Positions 43,308 through 52,890 of a stretch of DNA of 64,000 nt are shown in pieces. The notes beneath the pieces were generated by a model, which saw only the letters and a program-made list of their open reading frames with translations, ran no database searches and was not told where the DNA came from. The number at the start of each line of letters is the position of its first letter. The stretch's first letter is position 1. The stretch spans positions 186,001-250,000 of the forward strand of contig NZ_JARFYN010000002.1 in assembly GCF_030272695.1 (NCBI RefSeq), written 5' to 3'. The DNA is from Martinezella calliandrae. Its GTDB lineage: Bacteria > Pseudomonadota > Alphaproteobacteria > Rhizobiales > Rhizobiaceae. Made by a program: the position numbers and the translations under genes.

Positions 43308-44495
43308 TTAGTCGTTGGACGAAACCTTGAGGCCGATGACCTGCGGAATCGACTGCGGAGCGCCCATAGCGGCGCCGATGATCATCGGCAGCGGCACCGG
43401 CTTGTCGGGCGAAGCCTTGACCGTTAGGCTCTTCGGATTGTCGAGATAGGCGCTGACGGCAGTAGAAACGGCGTTCTGCAGCTCCGGAATGTTGAGCTGT
43501 GCCATCATGATCGGCGTCATCGCCTTTAGCGTGTCGGCGAGCTGCTTGCCGGAAACCCCCTGCTGCTTACCGGCAAATTCCAGTGCCCGGGAGGTGATCG
43601 AGCTATCGTCGAAGCGGATCTGTGCACTGTTGAAGGTCAACTGCTGCAGAAGTCCGAGCATGGCAAGACCGGCGGATTGCTGGGCATCCTGCTGGTTCGG
43701 ATTGGAGCGGACGGTCTTGAGCGCCTCCTGAAGCGACTTGACGAAGGCGGGCGTGTAACCGGAAATGCTGAGCGCGATGTTCAGCTTACCGACATCCTTG
43801 AAATCCAGGGAATATTCGGTGATGTCAATCTTGCCCGGAGCGATTTCCCAGCTGCCCTTCATGGCCAGCCTGCCGTTCAACTGCTGTAGATCCAGCTGGT
43901 TGATGGCCTCCTTGGCCTGCTGATCTGCGACCTTGCTGAGATCGGCCTTGATACCGTCGACGTTGGCATTGAAGTCGAGACCGGACTTGTCAGCTCGCTT
44001 GCTCAACGTGGCGTCGGCGTTGGTGAACGAGAAGACCTGCGTGCCGTCCTTGGTGAAGGAGAGGGGGCCGGCGTGAGCGGTCTTATAGAGCAGCAGGGAG
44101 TCAAGATCGCCCTTGGTGGTGTCGGCCGGGATTTCGACACCACTCAAGGTGAGGTCGGAGGCTGCGATGGTAACGCCGTCCTTCGTTGTGGCAACGTTGG
44201 GAAAAGCGATTTGATCGATCGCATAGCCACCGCCCACTTCCGCGACGCCGGTCAAAGTGATATCGCCCACCTTCAGGCCATCCGGCGTGCCCGCCGCGTT
44301 GATGCTCACGCCTTTCAGCGTCACCGTTGTGCCGCTGACATCGATGCTTTCCGCGGCGACCGAGCCGCCCTGCAGAGCATAGGCGTCATTGATCTTCTTC
44401 AAGAGGTCGCTGCCATCAAGCGCAAAGGCGGAGCTGGCGAAAGACAGAATTGCGGCGCTGGACAGCATCAGCCGTGTTGTCCGATAGAAAGTCAT
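43308..44495 (-). CDS. Exported protein of unknown function
   Basis: 395 residues with a clear signal peptide (SAAILSFASSAFA, cleavage near residue 25) and no further membrane segment or cysteine. The mature part is rich in short strands (DVSGTTVTLKGVSINAAG, ADLTLSGVEIP) and Ala/Gln-rich helices. This layered strand pattern recalls DUF945/AsmA-like envelope proteins, but I do not recognise the family. It stands alone, 227 bp upstream of the divergent parC. Confidence 0.7.
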   Translation of the reverse strand: MTFYRTTRLMLSSAAILSFASSAFALDGSDLLKKINDAYALQGGSVAAESIDVSGTTVTLKGVSINAAGTPDGLKVGDITLTGVAEVGGGYAIDQIAFPNVATTKDGVTIAASDLTLSGVEIPADTTKGDLDSLLLYKTAHAGPLSFTKDGTQVFSFTNADATLSKRADKSGLDFNANVDGIKADLSKVADQQAKEAINQLDLQQLNGRLAMKGSWEIAPGKIDITEYSLDFKDVGKLNIALSISGYTPAFVKSLQEALKTVRSNPNQQDAQQSAGLAMLGLLQQLTFNSAQIRFDDSSITSRALEFAGKQQGVSGKQLADTLKAMTPIMMAQLNIPELQNAVSTAVSAYLDNPKSLTVKASPDKPVPLPMIIGAAMGAPQSIPQVIGLKVSSND

Positions 44496-44722
44496 GGTGG
44501 CTTTTCCTCATTGAGCTGGTGTAGGCGGGGTACAGATATCGCGTGTACTGTCGCGGGTTATATTCACGTTTGCCTTAAATTCCAATGACAGTGGCGATAG
44601 CAAATAGATGGATGAAAATTGTGTCCAACGTTACGTCAGATCGTGCCTGAACTGAGGCGTCATCCACAAGTGCTTTCCACTGATTTCTTGCCGAGAGTCG
44701 GCATCTCCGATAGTCAAGAGCC

Positions 44723-46978
44723 ATGGGACAAAATCTTTTACCGCCTGGTGGCGGCGACGACGACAGCATCCATCCGGTCGATTTGAAGGCTGCGCTCGAA
44801 GAGCGTTACCTGGCCTATGCCTTGTCGACCATCATGCATCGCGCCCTGCCGGATGTTCGCGACGGCCTGAAGCCGGTTCACCGGCGCATCGTTTACGCGA
44901 TGAGCGAGATGGGCCTGCGCCCCAATGCCGCCTTCCGCAAATGCGCCAAGATCGTCGGCGAGGTGATGGGTAACTATCACCCGCATGGCGACCAATCGAT
45001 CTATGATGCCTTGGCTCGCCTGGCGCAGGATTTCTCGCAACGCTACACACTGGTCAACGGCCAGGGCAATTTCGGCAATATTGACGGCGATAGTCCTGCC
45101 GCCATGCGCTACACCGAATCCAAGATGACGGCGGTTTCGGAACTGCTGCTCGAAGGCATCGACCAGGATGCCGTGGATTTCCGCGATACCTATGACGAGT
45201 CGAATTCCGAGCCCGTCGTTTTGCCTGGCGCTTTTCCGAACCTGCTCGCCAACGGCTCCTCGGGTATCGCTGTCGGCATGGCGACCTCCATCCCGCCGCA
45301 CAACGCCCACGAACTCTGCGACGCGGCGCTGCACCTGATCCGCAATCGCGACGCGACGGTCGACAAGCTGGTGGAATTCATTCCCGGCCCTGATTTCCCG
45401 ACCGGCGGCATCATCATCGACGATCGCGCTAGCATCATCGAAAGCTATAAGACCGGCCGCGGCGGTTTTCGCATACGTGCTAAATGGGAAACCGAAGATC
45501 TCGGTCGCGGTGGCTATCAGATTGTCATTACCGAAATTCCGTTCCAGGTGCAGAAGTCGCGGTTGATCGAAAAGATCGCCGAGCTGCTTTTGGCGCGCAA
45601 GCTGCCGCTGCTCGAGGACGTTCGCGATGAATCCGCCGAGGACATCCGCGTCGTGCTGACACCGAAGAGCCGCACCGTCGATCCGATGATCTTGATGGAA
45701 TCGATGTTCAAGTTAACGGAGCTGGAAAGCCGTTTCCCGCTCAACATGAACGTCCTGTCCATGGGGCGCATCCCGAAGGTCATGGCGCTGAACGACGTGC
45801 TGAAGGAGTGGCTGGACCATCGCCGCGAAGTTTTGCTGCGTCGTTCGCGCTTCCGCCTTGCCGCCATCGAAAAGCGCCTGGAAATCCTTGGCGGCTTCCT
45901 AATCGCCTACCTCAACATCGATGAGGTTATCGCCATCATCCGCGAGGAAGACGAGCCGAAACCCGTCATGATGGAGCGGTTCGGGCTGACCGACAACCAG
46001 GTCGAGGCGATCCTCAACATGCGGCTGCGCTCCTTGCGCAAGCTCGAAGAATTCGAAATCCGCAAGGAATTCGATGGCCTCACCCAGGAGAAGGCCGATA
46101 TCGAGGCCTTGCTCGCCTCCGACGACAAACAGTGGCAGACGGTCGCCTGGGAAATCGGCGAGGTAAAGAAGAAATTCGCCAAGGCGACCGAACTCGGCCG
46201 CCGCCGCACGCAATTTGCCGAAGCGCCTGAGGCCGACGACGCGGCGATTCAGCAGGCGATGATCGAGAAGGAACCGATCACCGTTGTCGTCTCGGAAAAG
46301 GGCTGGATCCGCGCGCTGAAGGGCCACATCTCCGACACCTCGACGCTCACCTTCAAGGAGGGCGACGCCCTGAAAGTGGCATTCCCGGCGCAAACGACCG
46401 ACAAGATCCTGATCTTCACGACCGGCGGCAAGGCTTATACACTCGGCGGCGACAAGCTGCCCGGCGGCCGTGGTCATGGCGAGCCGCTGCGTATCATGGT
46501 CGACATGGAAAATGACCAGGACGTGCTGACCGCCTTCGTCCACGATCCTCAGCGCAAGCAGCTTGTCGTGTCGACCGCCGGCAACGGCTTTATCGTGCCG
46601 GAAGCGGAGTTGGTGGCTAACACCCGCAAAGGCAAGCAGATCATGAACCTGACGACGCCGGATGAGACCAAGCTGCTCGTGCCGGTCTCGGGCGATCACG
46701 TCGCCGTCGTCGGCGAAAACCGCAAGATGGCGGTTTTCCCGCTGGAACAGATTCCGGAAATGTCGCGCGGCAAGGGCGTGCGCCTGCAGCGCTACAAGGA
46801 TGGCGGCGTCAGCGATGTCAAGTGCTTCGCAATCGCCGACGGCCTGACCTGGGAAGACAGTGCCGGCCGTACCTTCACCAAGACCAAGGACGAGCTGGTA
46901 GAATGGCTCGGCGACCGCGCTGCAGCCGGCCGCACGGTGCCGAAGGGCTTCCCCAGAAGCGGCAGATTTTCGGGGTGA
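44723..46978 (+). CDS. parC: DNA topoisomerase IV subunit A
   Basis: 751 residues. The strand-passing tyrosine is Tyr130 (AMRYTESK), and the quinolone-determining region [15 protein letters not shown] has Ser92 at the equivalent of ParC Ser80, the sensitive type. C-terminal beta-pinwheel repeats follow from about residue 500. With ParE it decatenates sister chromosomes. It appears monocistronic. The large antisense ORF in this region is a shadow joined to the toxin remnant. Confidence 0.96.
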   Translation: MGQNLLPPGGGDDDSIHPVDLKAALEERYLAYALSTIMHRALPDVRDGLKPVHRRIVYAMSEMGLRPNAAFRKCAKIVGEVMGNYHPHGDQSIYDALARLAQDFSQRYTLVNGQGNFGNIDGDSPAAMRYTESKMTAVSELLLEGIDQDAVDFRDTYDESNSEPVVLPGAFPNLLANGSSGIAVGMATSIPPHNAHELCDAALHLIRNRDATVDKLVEFIPGPDFPTGGIIIDDRASIIESYKTGRGGFRIRAKWETEDLGRGGYQIVITEIPFQVQKSRLIEKIAELLLARKLPLLEDVRDESAEDIRVVLTPKSRTVDPMILMESMFKLTELESRFPLNMNVLSMGRIPKVMALNDVLKEWLDHRREVLLRRSRFRLAAIEKRLEILGGFLIAYLNIDEVIAIIREEDEPKPVMMERFGLTDNQVEAILNMRLRSLRKLEEFEIRKEFDGLTQEKADIEALLASDDKQWQTVAWEIGEVKKKFAKATELGRRRTQFAEAPEADDAAIQQAMIEKEPITVVVSEKGWIRALKGHISDTSTLTFKEGDALKVAFPAQTTDKILIFTTGGKAYTLGGDKLPGGRGHGEPLRIMVDMENDQDVLTAFVHDPQRKQLVVSTAGNGFIVPEAELVANTRKGKQIMNLTTPDETKLLVPVSGDHVAVVGENRKMAVFPLEQIPEMSRGKGVRLQRYKDGGVSDVKCFAIADGLTWEDSAGRTFTKTKDELVEWLGDRAAAGRTVPKGFPRSGRFSG

Positions 46979-47058
46979 GACGCCCCAGTTCGGCGTTTCG
47001 AGCGACGAACATCCTGAGCCCTGGCGGAGGGCCGGGTGGTGGGTCGAAACTCGTGAGG

Positions 47059-47361
47059 TCAGTCGATTAGCGGTAGGGAAAAGTCTCCGAGGAAGTGCGT
47101 CTCCCGTTTCGTCGATTTCTCCGGCAGCAACGCCTCGAACAAGGGTTACGATCATCCCATCGTTTGCTTCAATATGGGAGCCGTTGATGTAGAGAAATGT
47201 AAAAGCTGCCAGATATCCCGATCTTTTATTCCCATCGGAAAATGGATGGTTACGCACGAGGCCATAAAGGTAGGCCGCAGCAAGAGCGAATAGATCATTC
47301 TTGCCATAGGCAGCTTTGATCCGTGGACGAGCGATGGCGACTTCCATTTGTACTCATTCAT
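47059..47361 (-). pseudogene. Decayed doc (death-on-curing) toxin
   Basis: The remnant starts ATGAATGAGTACAAATGG (MNEYKW), overlapping the antitoxin stop (ATGA). It then jumps frame straight to VAIARPRIKAAYGKND, so about 38 family residues are missing. The Fic/Doc active-site block NHPFSDGNKRSGY is intact, followed by GSHIEAND...GVAAGEIDE. After that the frame runs on antisense through parC for over 1 kb; a stop exists only in another frame (47059-47061). The N-terminal deletion and 3' frameshift make an active toxin unlikely. Sequencing error cannot explain the deletion. Confidence 0.75.
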
Positions 47362-47579
47362 TTTGCGAGCTCACGCAGGGGTGCACGATATTTTTGCATC
47401 CCAAGCCTTACCGCCCGCAATTGTTCGGCGAGGTCAGCACGCTCGGGAACCAGTTCGATGTTGCCGTTCACTTCGCGGATTTCCAAAGCATCGCCGTTTT
47501 TCAAACCGAGTCTTTGCAGAACTTCCTTCGGAATAAACACGCGTTCGCAATTGCCATTCTTGCGGATGACGACGTTCAT
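47358..47579 (-). CDS. AbrB/MazE-type antitoxin
   Basis: A 73-residue protein with a swapped-hairpin AbrB fold: RKNGNCERVFIPKEVLQRLGLKNGDALEI, then IELVPE. It binds DNA as a dimer and would neutralise the Doc kinase/AMPylator with its C-terminal tail. The reading frame is intact. A near-perfect operator palindrome lies 13 bp upstream of the start. Its toxin is broken, so it is now a solitary regulator. Confidence 0.88.
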   Translation of the reverse strand: MNVVIRKNGNCERVFIPKEVLQRLGLKNGDALEIREVNGNIELVPERADLAEQLRAVRLGMQKYRAPLRELAK

Positions 47580-47591
47580 GGTTCTGTTTCT

Positions 47592-47616
47592 TATGTAATA
47601 ACGGCGTTATAACATA
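47592..47616. promoter_or_regulatory. Operator palindrome of the toxin-antitoxin locus
   Basis: TATGTAATAACG (47592-47603) and CGTTATAACATA (47605-47616) are inverted repeats with a 1-bp spacer and a single mismatch. It sits 13 bp upstream of the antitoxin ATG, as for autoregulated toxin-antitoxin operons. Confidence 0.7.
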
Positions 47617-47640
47617 GGGCTATTACGGTCGAAACACGCC

Positions 47641-48522
47641 TCACCCCGCTGGCGCCATTCTCGCCCTGACCCGCGCCTGCCATAGCGAATGCGCTGCGAG
47701 CGCCAGGATCAGCACCAGCCCGCCGGTAAGCGTCATGTCGCTTGGCGCTTCGGCGAAGATTAGCCAGACCCATATCGGCGCGAGGATCGTTTCCAGCAGG
47801 TAGAACATCGCCACTTCCGGCGCCGAGAGAAAGCGTGTGCCGGTGGCAAGACACCAGAAGGAGAGGGGCATCAGGACTACGCCGTCGAGCAGGATCCAGG
47901 CGGGATGATCGATGGCGATGCTTGACCGGATGACATGGTAGAGCCCGACCGCGGCTGGGATAACCGCGGACAATAGGGACGCGAAGCCCATATCCCTGCG
48001 CGAGGCTCGGGCGATTGTGATGGCGCAGGCGATGAAAAAAGAAGCGAGCACCGACAGCGCGTCGCCGAGGAAATGGCCGCCCTCCATGCGACCCTGTACG
48101 ATCAAGCCGACGCCGCAGATCATCGCGATCATGGTGACGATGGTGGAAAGAGCGGGGCGCTCCTTGAGGAAAATCCAGGAGAGCAGCGCGGCAAACATCG
48201 GATTGAGCGCAATGATGAACACCACATTCGCCGCCGTCGTATAATAGATGGCAAGGAGAAAGGTAATGGTCGTCATGCCGTAGAAGAGGCCGACGGGAAG
48301 CCCGATCCAGCCCGGCAGGACGCCGCGCAGCGACCCGGTGACGCGGCGGATGACGACAAGAGCAGCTAGCGATACGACGATCGTCGCAAGGCTGCGCGCC
48401 GTGAGTACGGACCAGACGTCGCCGCTCGAAAGCCGAATGAGCGGGATATCTAGCGACAGCGCGAGACCGCCGATCGTGGTCAGCAGCAAGCCTTTTCTGT
48501 GATCCGAAAGATGGGAGACCAT
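47641..48522 (-). CDS. DMT-superfamily (EamA) transporter
   Basis: 293 residues, with ten predicted membrane segments in two EamA repeats (about residues 10-140 and 155-285). These are inner-membrane exporters or permeases of metabolites or amino acids; the substrate is unknown. Its ATG follows the bpt stop directly (TGA-ATG), so the two are coupled. Confidence 0.88.
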   Translation of the reverse strand: MVSHLSDHRKGLLLTTIGGLALSLDIPLIRLSSGDVWSVLTARSLATIVVSLAALVVIRRVTGSLRGVLPGWIGLPVGLFYGMTTITFLLAIYYTTAANVVFIIALNPMFAALLSWIFLKERPALSTIVTMIAMICGVGLIVQGRMEGGHFLGDALSVLASFFIACAITIARASRRDMGFASLLSAVIPAAVGLYHVIRSSIAIDHPAWILLDGVVLMPLSFWCLATGTRFLSAPEVAMFYLLETILAPIWVWLIFAEAPSDMTLTGGLVLILALAAHSLWQARVRARMAPAG

Positions 48523-49299
48523 TCAGTGAGAGTTGTCTTCGACGGCATCCGCGGGATCGAAGCGTTCCCAGCCGCGCGGCGTAAGATGCTCTTGCGGCTG
48601 GAACCTTGTCTTGTAGTCCATCTTGCGCGAGCCCTTGACCCAATAGCCGAGATAGACATGTGGCAGGCCGAGCGCCTTGGTCCGCTTGATGTGATCGAGG
48701 ATCATGAAGGTGCCAAGCGAGCGATGGTCGAGATCGGGATTGAAATAGGAATAGACCATCGACAGTCCGTCGCTCATAACGTCGGTCAACGCAGCCGCCA
48801 GCAGCTCGCCCCTCGGCCGCTGCTCGAGCCCGGAGCCTTCCTCGCGCCGGCGATATTCGATGATGCGGGTGTTGACGTGAGTATCTTCGACCATGATCGC
48901 ATAATCGAGCACGGTCATGTCAGACATGCCGCCTTGCTGATGGCGATCATCAAGATAGCGGCGGAAGAGGGAATATTGTTCGCTAGACGGCTGGGCCGGA
49001 AATTCGGTGGCAATGATATCGCTATTGGCCGACAAGACGCGTTTCATCGAGCGGCTGGGCACGAAGTCCTGAGAGAGAATGCGAACTGAAATACAGGCAC
49101 GGCAGGATTCGCAGGCGGGGCGGTAGGCGATGTTCTGCGAGCGGCGGAAGCCGCCTTGGGTCAGAATGTCGTTCATCTCCGCCGCGCGTGGGCCGACGAG
49201 ATGGGTGAAGACCTTGCGCTCCATCTCGCGCGGCAGGTACGGGCAGGCAGCCGGTGCCGTCAGATAAAACTGCGGGGATGGCGTCGACTGCGTGTTCAT
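48523..49299 (-). CDS. bpt: Aspartate/glutamate leucyltransferase (aminoacyl-tRNA-protein transferase)
   Basis: 258 residues from ATG 49299 ([23 protein letters not shown]). The Cys-rich CPYLP and [15 protein letters not shown] segments and the C-terminal [13 protein letters not shown] motif identify the Ate/Bpt family. Bpt adds Leu to acidic N-termini and marks proteins for ClpS/ClpAP. An arginyltransferase is possible in name only; the bacterial form uses Leu. It overlaps the transporter gene downstream. Confidence 0.93.
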   Translation of the reverse strand: MNTQSTPSPQFYLTAPAACPYLPREMERKVFTHLVGPRAAEMNDILTQGGFRRSQNIAYRPACESCRACISVRILSQDFVPSRSMKRVLSANSDIIATEFPAQPSSEQYSLFRRYLDDRHQQGGMSDMTVLDYAIMVEDTHVNTRIIEYRRREEGSGLEQRPRGELLAAALTDVMSDGLSMVYSYFNPDLDHRSLGTFMILDHIKRTKALGLPHVYLGYWVKGSRKMDYKTRFQPQEHLTPRGWERFDPADAVEDNSH

Positions 49300-49502
49300 C
49301 TGCCGCTGATTGACCTTTCGTTCGGCATTCGACTTCTCACTTCCACAAGCATGGCCCAAGTTTAGAAAACGTCAACTATGTCCTTCGTGTAAGGTCACAG
49401 TTTCCCGGCTTGTTCAGAAGCAAAACGTTCTTTCGTGCATGACGGTCGGCCCGGACGACCGAACCGTTCGGATACGGTATATTGGGCGGATATCGGCGTA
49501 AT

Positions 49503-49961
49503 TTAGGCCGTTCGGATGATAACCGTGCCAAGCAACAGGTCATGTACCAGACGGCTGCGTTCGATGAACAGGCCCGCCAACAGAATGAGTGGCGTCAGGA
49601 CTGAGTTCAGGATCCAAAACAACGCCAGATGCACGATCGCGGTAAGGAAATCCATCGGCCGGCCATCCAGACGCACCATGGCGATGCCCATGGCCCGCAT
49701 ACCGAGCGAGGCTTGATGCGTTCCGCCGAGCGTCCAGCCGAAATAGAGACCGGCGACGATGATGCACAGGGCGGGGTAGAGCACGAAACCCAGTCCAAAC
49801 GTCAGGATAGAAACGAAGAACAACAGGACCGCTGCTGGGATGCAGAGCAGGCCGACGATGACATAATCGAGGATGAAGGCGAAGATGCGCCGACTCAGCA
49901 CGCCACTATAGGCGCGCCAGTCGTCCGGTGCTGCATAAAGCGGGCTAGGATTCAGGCTCAT
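49503..49961 (-). CDS. RDD-family membrane protein
   Basis: 152 residues from ATG 49961, with AGGAGGAAGACA just upstream. An N-terminal GVLSRRIFAFILDYVIVG start (the Arg-Asp-Asp-type RDD hallmark) is followed by three or four membrane segments, and GMRAMGIAMVRLDGRP matches the family's internal loop. RDD proteins are often ion-transport or accessory proteins; the function is unknown. It stands alone before hemB. Confidence 0.85.
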   Translation of the reverse strand: MSLNPSPLYAAPDDWRAYSGVLSRRIFAFILDYVIVGLLCIPAAVLLFFVSILTFGLGFVLYPALCIIVAGLYFGWTLGGTHQASLGMRAMGIAMVRLDGRPMDFLTAIVHLALFWILNSVLTPLILLAGLFIERSRLVHDLLLGTVIIRTA

Positions 49962-50135
49962 TGTCTTCCTCCTTCGCGCATGCCCCTTCAATCGTTGCGA
50001 TTTCAGAAAAAGCTTATGCGCAGGTTAAAATTCCATTGCGGCTTTTGCGCATTCAGGACGCGCTGCGCAAGAGGGAAACATTTGCCGAACATATGGTGAG
50101 AGGTCCGGCAAATGCAATAAGCTTGTGGCCCGTGA

Positions 50136-51149
50136 TTACCTCTTTGCTAGCAGTCTCGCCACTTCCGGCGCAAAATAGGTGAGAATGCCATCGCAGCCGG
50201 CGCGCTTGAAGGCGAGCAGCGTTTCCAGCATCACCCGTTCGCCATCGATCCAGCCATTGGCGGCTGCGGCCTTGATCATCGAGTATTCGCCAGAAACCTG
50301 ATAGGCGAAAGTCGGAAGGCCGAAGGCCTCTTTCAGCCGCCAACAGATGTCGAGATAGGGCAGGCCGGGCTTGACCATCAGCATGTCAGCGCCTTCCTCA
50401 ACGTCGAGGGCGGCGTCTCGCACTGCTTCGGTGCCGTTGGCCGGGTCGATATAATAGGTCTTCTTGTCGCCCTTCAGCAGGCCGCCGGTCGAAATCGCCT
50501 CGCGATAGGGGCCGTAGAAGGCCGAGCTGAACTTAGTAGCATAGCTCATGATTCCGACGCCCTGGTGACCTGCGGCGTCGAGCGCATGGCGGATGGCGCC
50601 GATGCGCCCATCCATCATTTCCGAAGGCGCAATGATATCGGCGCCGGCATCCGCCTGGTAAACGGCGGCGAGCGCCACTTGCTCGACGGTCTCGTCGTTG
50701 ACGATTTCGTTGCCGCGCAGGATACCGTCATGGCCATGGCTAGTGAAGGGATCGAGGGCGACGTCGGTGATGACGCCGATATTCGGCACGGCCTTCTTGA
50801 TGGCTGCGCTGGCGAGGTTGATGAGGTTGTTCTTCTCGAGGCTGTTCGAGCCGGTTTCGTCGCGCAGTTCCATTTCGATATTCGGGAAGGTGGCGAGTGC
50901 CGGGATGCCGAGGTCGGCAGCCTCTTTTGCGGCCTCCACGGCCTTGTCGACCGTCAGTCTGAAGACGCCGGGCATGGCTCGGATGGGCTCGGCGATGCCG
51001 CTCCCGGGGATCAGGAAGATCGGCCAAATCAGGTCGTCGACGGTTAGCCGGTTTTCCTGCACAAGGCGGCGCGTCCAATCGGCCTTGCGGTTGCGCCGCA
51101 TGCGCCGATGCCCTGTGATCTCGTCAACAAGGTGCGTCTTGTCTTCCAT
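50136..51149 (-). CDS. hemB: Delta-aminolevulinic acid dehydratase (porphobilinogen synthase)
   Basis: A 337-residue enzyme that joins two 5-aminolevulinates into porphobilinogen in haem and cobalamin synthesis. Schiff-base lysines are in MVKPGLPYLDI and YATKFSSAFYGPYREA. The metal site is the Asp-rich DVALDPFTSHGHDGI, not the Cys-rich Zn type, so this is the magnesium-type enzyme usual in rhizobia and useful where Zn is scarce. Confidence 0.97.
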   Translation of the reverse strand: MEDKTHLVDEITGHRRMRRNRKADWTRRLVQENRLTVDDLIWPIFLIPGSGIAEPIRAMPGVFRLTVDKAVEAAKEAADLGIPALATFPNIEMELRDETGSNSLEKNNLINLASAAIKKAVPNIGVITDVALDPFTSHGHDGILRGNEIVNDETVEQVALAAVYQADAGADIIAPSEMMDGRIGAIRHALDAAGHQGVGIMSYATKFSSAFYGPYREAISTGGLLKGDKKTYYIDPANGTEAVRDAALDVEEGADMLMVKPGLPYLDICWRLKEAFGLPTFAYQVSGEYSMIKAAAANGWIDGERVMLETLLAFKRAGCDGILTYFAPEVARLLAKR

Positions 51150-51294
51150 GGTCCCGCCATCCTTTTTGGTCTATCTATGGCCTCAATTTGCAAGCAGCGT
51201 ACGTATCACGCTGTCCCCAGGAAACAAAACCCGGCGAAAGGCCGCAGCCATTATAGCTCTGGCGAGCCAGTGGCCTCCTACGTATTGTTCGCAC

Positions 51295-51732
51295 ATGGAA
51301 CCTGATTCTTCGACCTTACCCAAGAACACGCTGACCGACATCCTGTTTGTGCTGTTCTTGCGGCTGATCGCGATCGCCTGTTTCTGGCTCGGCCTGCAAT
51401 ATTGGTCGATGTTGGTCGGCTATTCGCTGGAAGGTCATGCCCGTTTCGATCTACTTAATCTGCCCTGGAAAGTGGCGGGCGCTGGCCTCGCCGTCGTGTT
51501 CCCGGTCGCAGCCCTCGGCCTGTGGCTGACGGTCTCCTGGGGGCCGGTCATCTGGGTGCTGGCCGCAGGCGGTCAGGCGTTGATGTACGGGCTCTGGCCG
51601 CAGATCTTCGGCTCCAATCCGTTGATCGTGATCCTGCACGGCTGCGTCGCCGTGCTCTACTGTATTTTCCGTATTTTGCTGTGGCAGGAGAAGCGCCGGC
51701 GCCGCCAACAGGTAATGGTTGATTTACCCTGA
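51295..51732 (+). CDS. Small membrane protein (DUF6163-like)
   Basis: 145 residues from ATG 51295 (MEPDSSTLPKNTLTD). Four membrane segments and a basic C-terminus (WQEKRRRRQQ) place it in the inner membrane with the tail probably cytosolic. It resembles the rhizobial DUF6163 family, from memory. No function is known. It precedes ldtR by 128 bp, which may or may not be functional. The long upstream extension of the frame runs antisense to hemB. Confidence 0.7.
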   Translation: MEPDSSTLPKNTLTDILFVLFLRLIAIACFWLGLQYWSMLVGYSLEGHARFDLLNLPWKVAGAGLAVVFPVAALGLWLTVSWGPVIWVLAAGGQALMYGLWPQIFGSNPLIVILHGCVAVLYCIFRILLWQEKRRRRQQVMVDLP

Positions 51733-51860
51733 GACACCAAGACTTCCTGGTAAGGTGCTGTTAAGCCTGCAGTTTAAGTAGAATTTTATGTGTATTCGAT
51801 AGGGTCTCACTCAAGGCGGGAAGAAAACGACACCGCCAAACAAAACAGTGAGGCCAAGTC

Positions 51861-52379
51861 ATGATGAACACGAAAATCAAGTCGCAGGCAGTTGCGAATG
51901 CTCGGGACCAGCAGATCGATGACATCCGTGGTCTTTATATGGAATCCCTCCACCTGGTGGAGCGTCTTCACCGCCGTCTCCTTGATGTTATCAAGGACGA
52001 GTTTGACCGCCAAGGTCGCGACGACGTCAACGCGGTCCAGGCGCTGCTCCTTTTCAATATCGGCAATTCCGAGCTGACCGCCGGAGAGCTGCGCTCCCGC
52101 GGCTTCTATCTCGGCTCCAACGTTTCCTACAACGTCAAGAAGCTGGTCGACCTCGGCTTCATCAACCATCAGCGTTCGCGCATCGACCGTCGCTCGGTTC
52201 GCATCAGCCTGACGGAAACCGGCCAGGACATCGCCGAAACCGTCGCCAAGCTCTACGAGCGCCACATCGCCTCCATCGACAAGGTCGGCGGCATCGGCAC
52301 GGACGAGTTCACCCAAATGAACAAGCTCCTGCAGCGCCTCGACCGCTTCTGGAACGACCAGATACTGTATCGCCTGTAA
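51861..52379 (+). CDS. ldtR: MarR-type regulator LdtR
   Basis: A 172-residue winged-helix protein (HTH about residues 68-110: ELTAGELRSRGFYLGSNVSYNVKKLVDLGFI; wing INHQRSRIDRRSVRI). It matches LdtR, known in Liberibacter and Sinorhizobium as a regulator of the L,D-transpeptidase gene ldtP. The next gene here is that transpeptidase, 511 bp downstream, which supports the assignment. It ends with a strong hairpin at 52418-52452. Confidence 0.88.
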   Translation: MMNTKIKSQAVANARDQQIDDIRGLYMESLHLVERLHRRLLDVIKDEFDRQGRDDVNAVQALLLFNIGNSELTAGELRSRGFYLGSNVSYNVKKLVDLGFINHQRSRIDRRSVRISLTETGQDIAETVAKLYERHIASIDKVGGIGTDEFTQMNKLLQRLDRFWNDQILYRL

Positions 52380-52417
52380 ATATCGGCGGCGGATTTATTA
52401 AGAGACACTCCAGTAAG

Positions 52418-52452
52418 ATAAGCTGGATACGCTCCCTGCGTGTCCGGCTTAT
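52418..52452 (+). terminator. 15-bp hairpin after ldtR
   Basis: Fifteen consecutive pairs (two G-U) with a UCCCU loop, beginning 39 bp after the ldtR stop. The wobble pairs fit a plus-strand RNA and not the minus strand. The following U-tract is weak (GCUUUGUC), so it may be a partial terminator or a leader structure for ldtP. Confidence 0.6.
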
Positions 52453-52890
52453 GCTTTGTCGGGACCAGCCTATGTGCGCTTTTTGCCACGTCCCGTTGCC
52501 ACCTTGTAGTGCACAACAGTCTCTGCAGCATCTGTACCATTGACGCCGAAGCATCGGGCGCTATTAACCTCGGCCAGCTGGTGGTATTTTAGCAACGCAA
52601 AATGGTGTTCTTCCGCTACGGTAGGCCAAAGCAAGTTTCATGCCGGGTGACACGAATTGGCCATATTGCTATGACAGCGGAAACGAACGGCAAACGGCGC
52701 TTTTCAAGTCTTGATCTTCATGCCTTAGCGCTTTGGGCTCGCAATGTTGTGATGGTCCGGAGCGAAGTTTTAGTGGTGCTCTAAGGCAACGGATTGATAG
52801 TGAGCTGCGTTACTTGGCGCGAGTAGCTGTATTCACTGCTTTCTCTCTTGGCTGCGTATAAATTTGGTCGCAGCGTCGAACGGTAGGGAC
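52453..52890. other. Gene-free leader region of ldtP
   Basis: About 440 bp with no convincing ORF. It should hold the ldtP promoter and LdtR operator, but I could not locate a repeated or palindromic operator in it. It ends in GGTAGGGAC before ATG 52891. Confidence 0.45.

Noticed and set aside
45899-47058. Continuation of the toxin frame antisense to parC
   Set aside because: The extension past the GEIDE segment has no Fic/Doc similarity and only reads because the antisense frame of parC is open.
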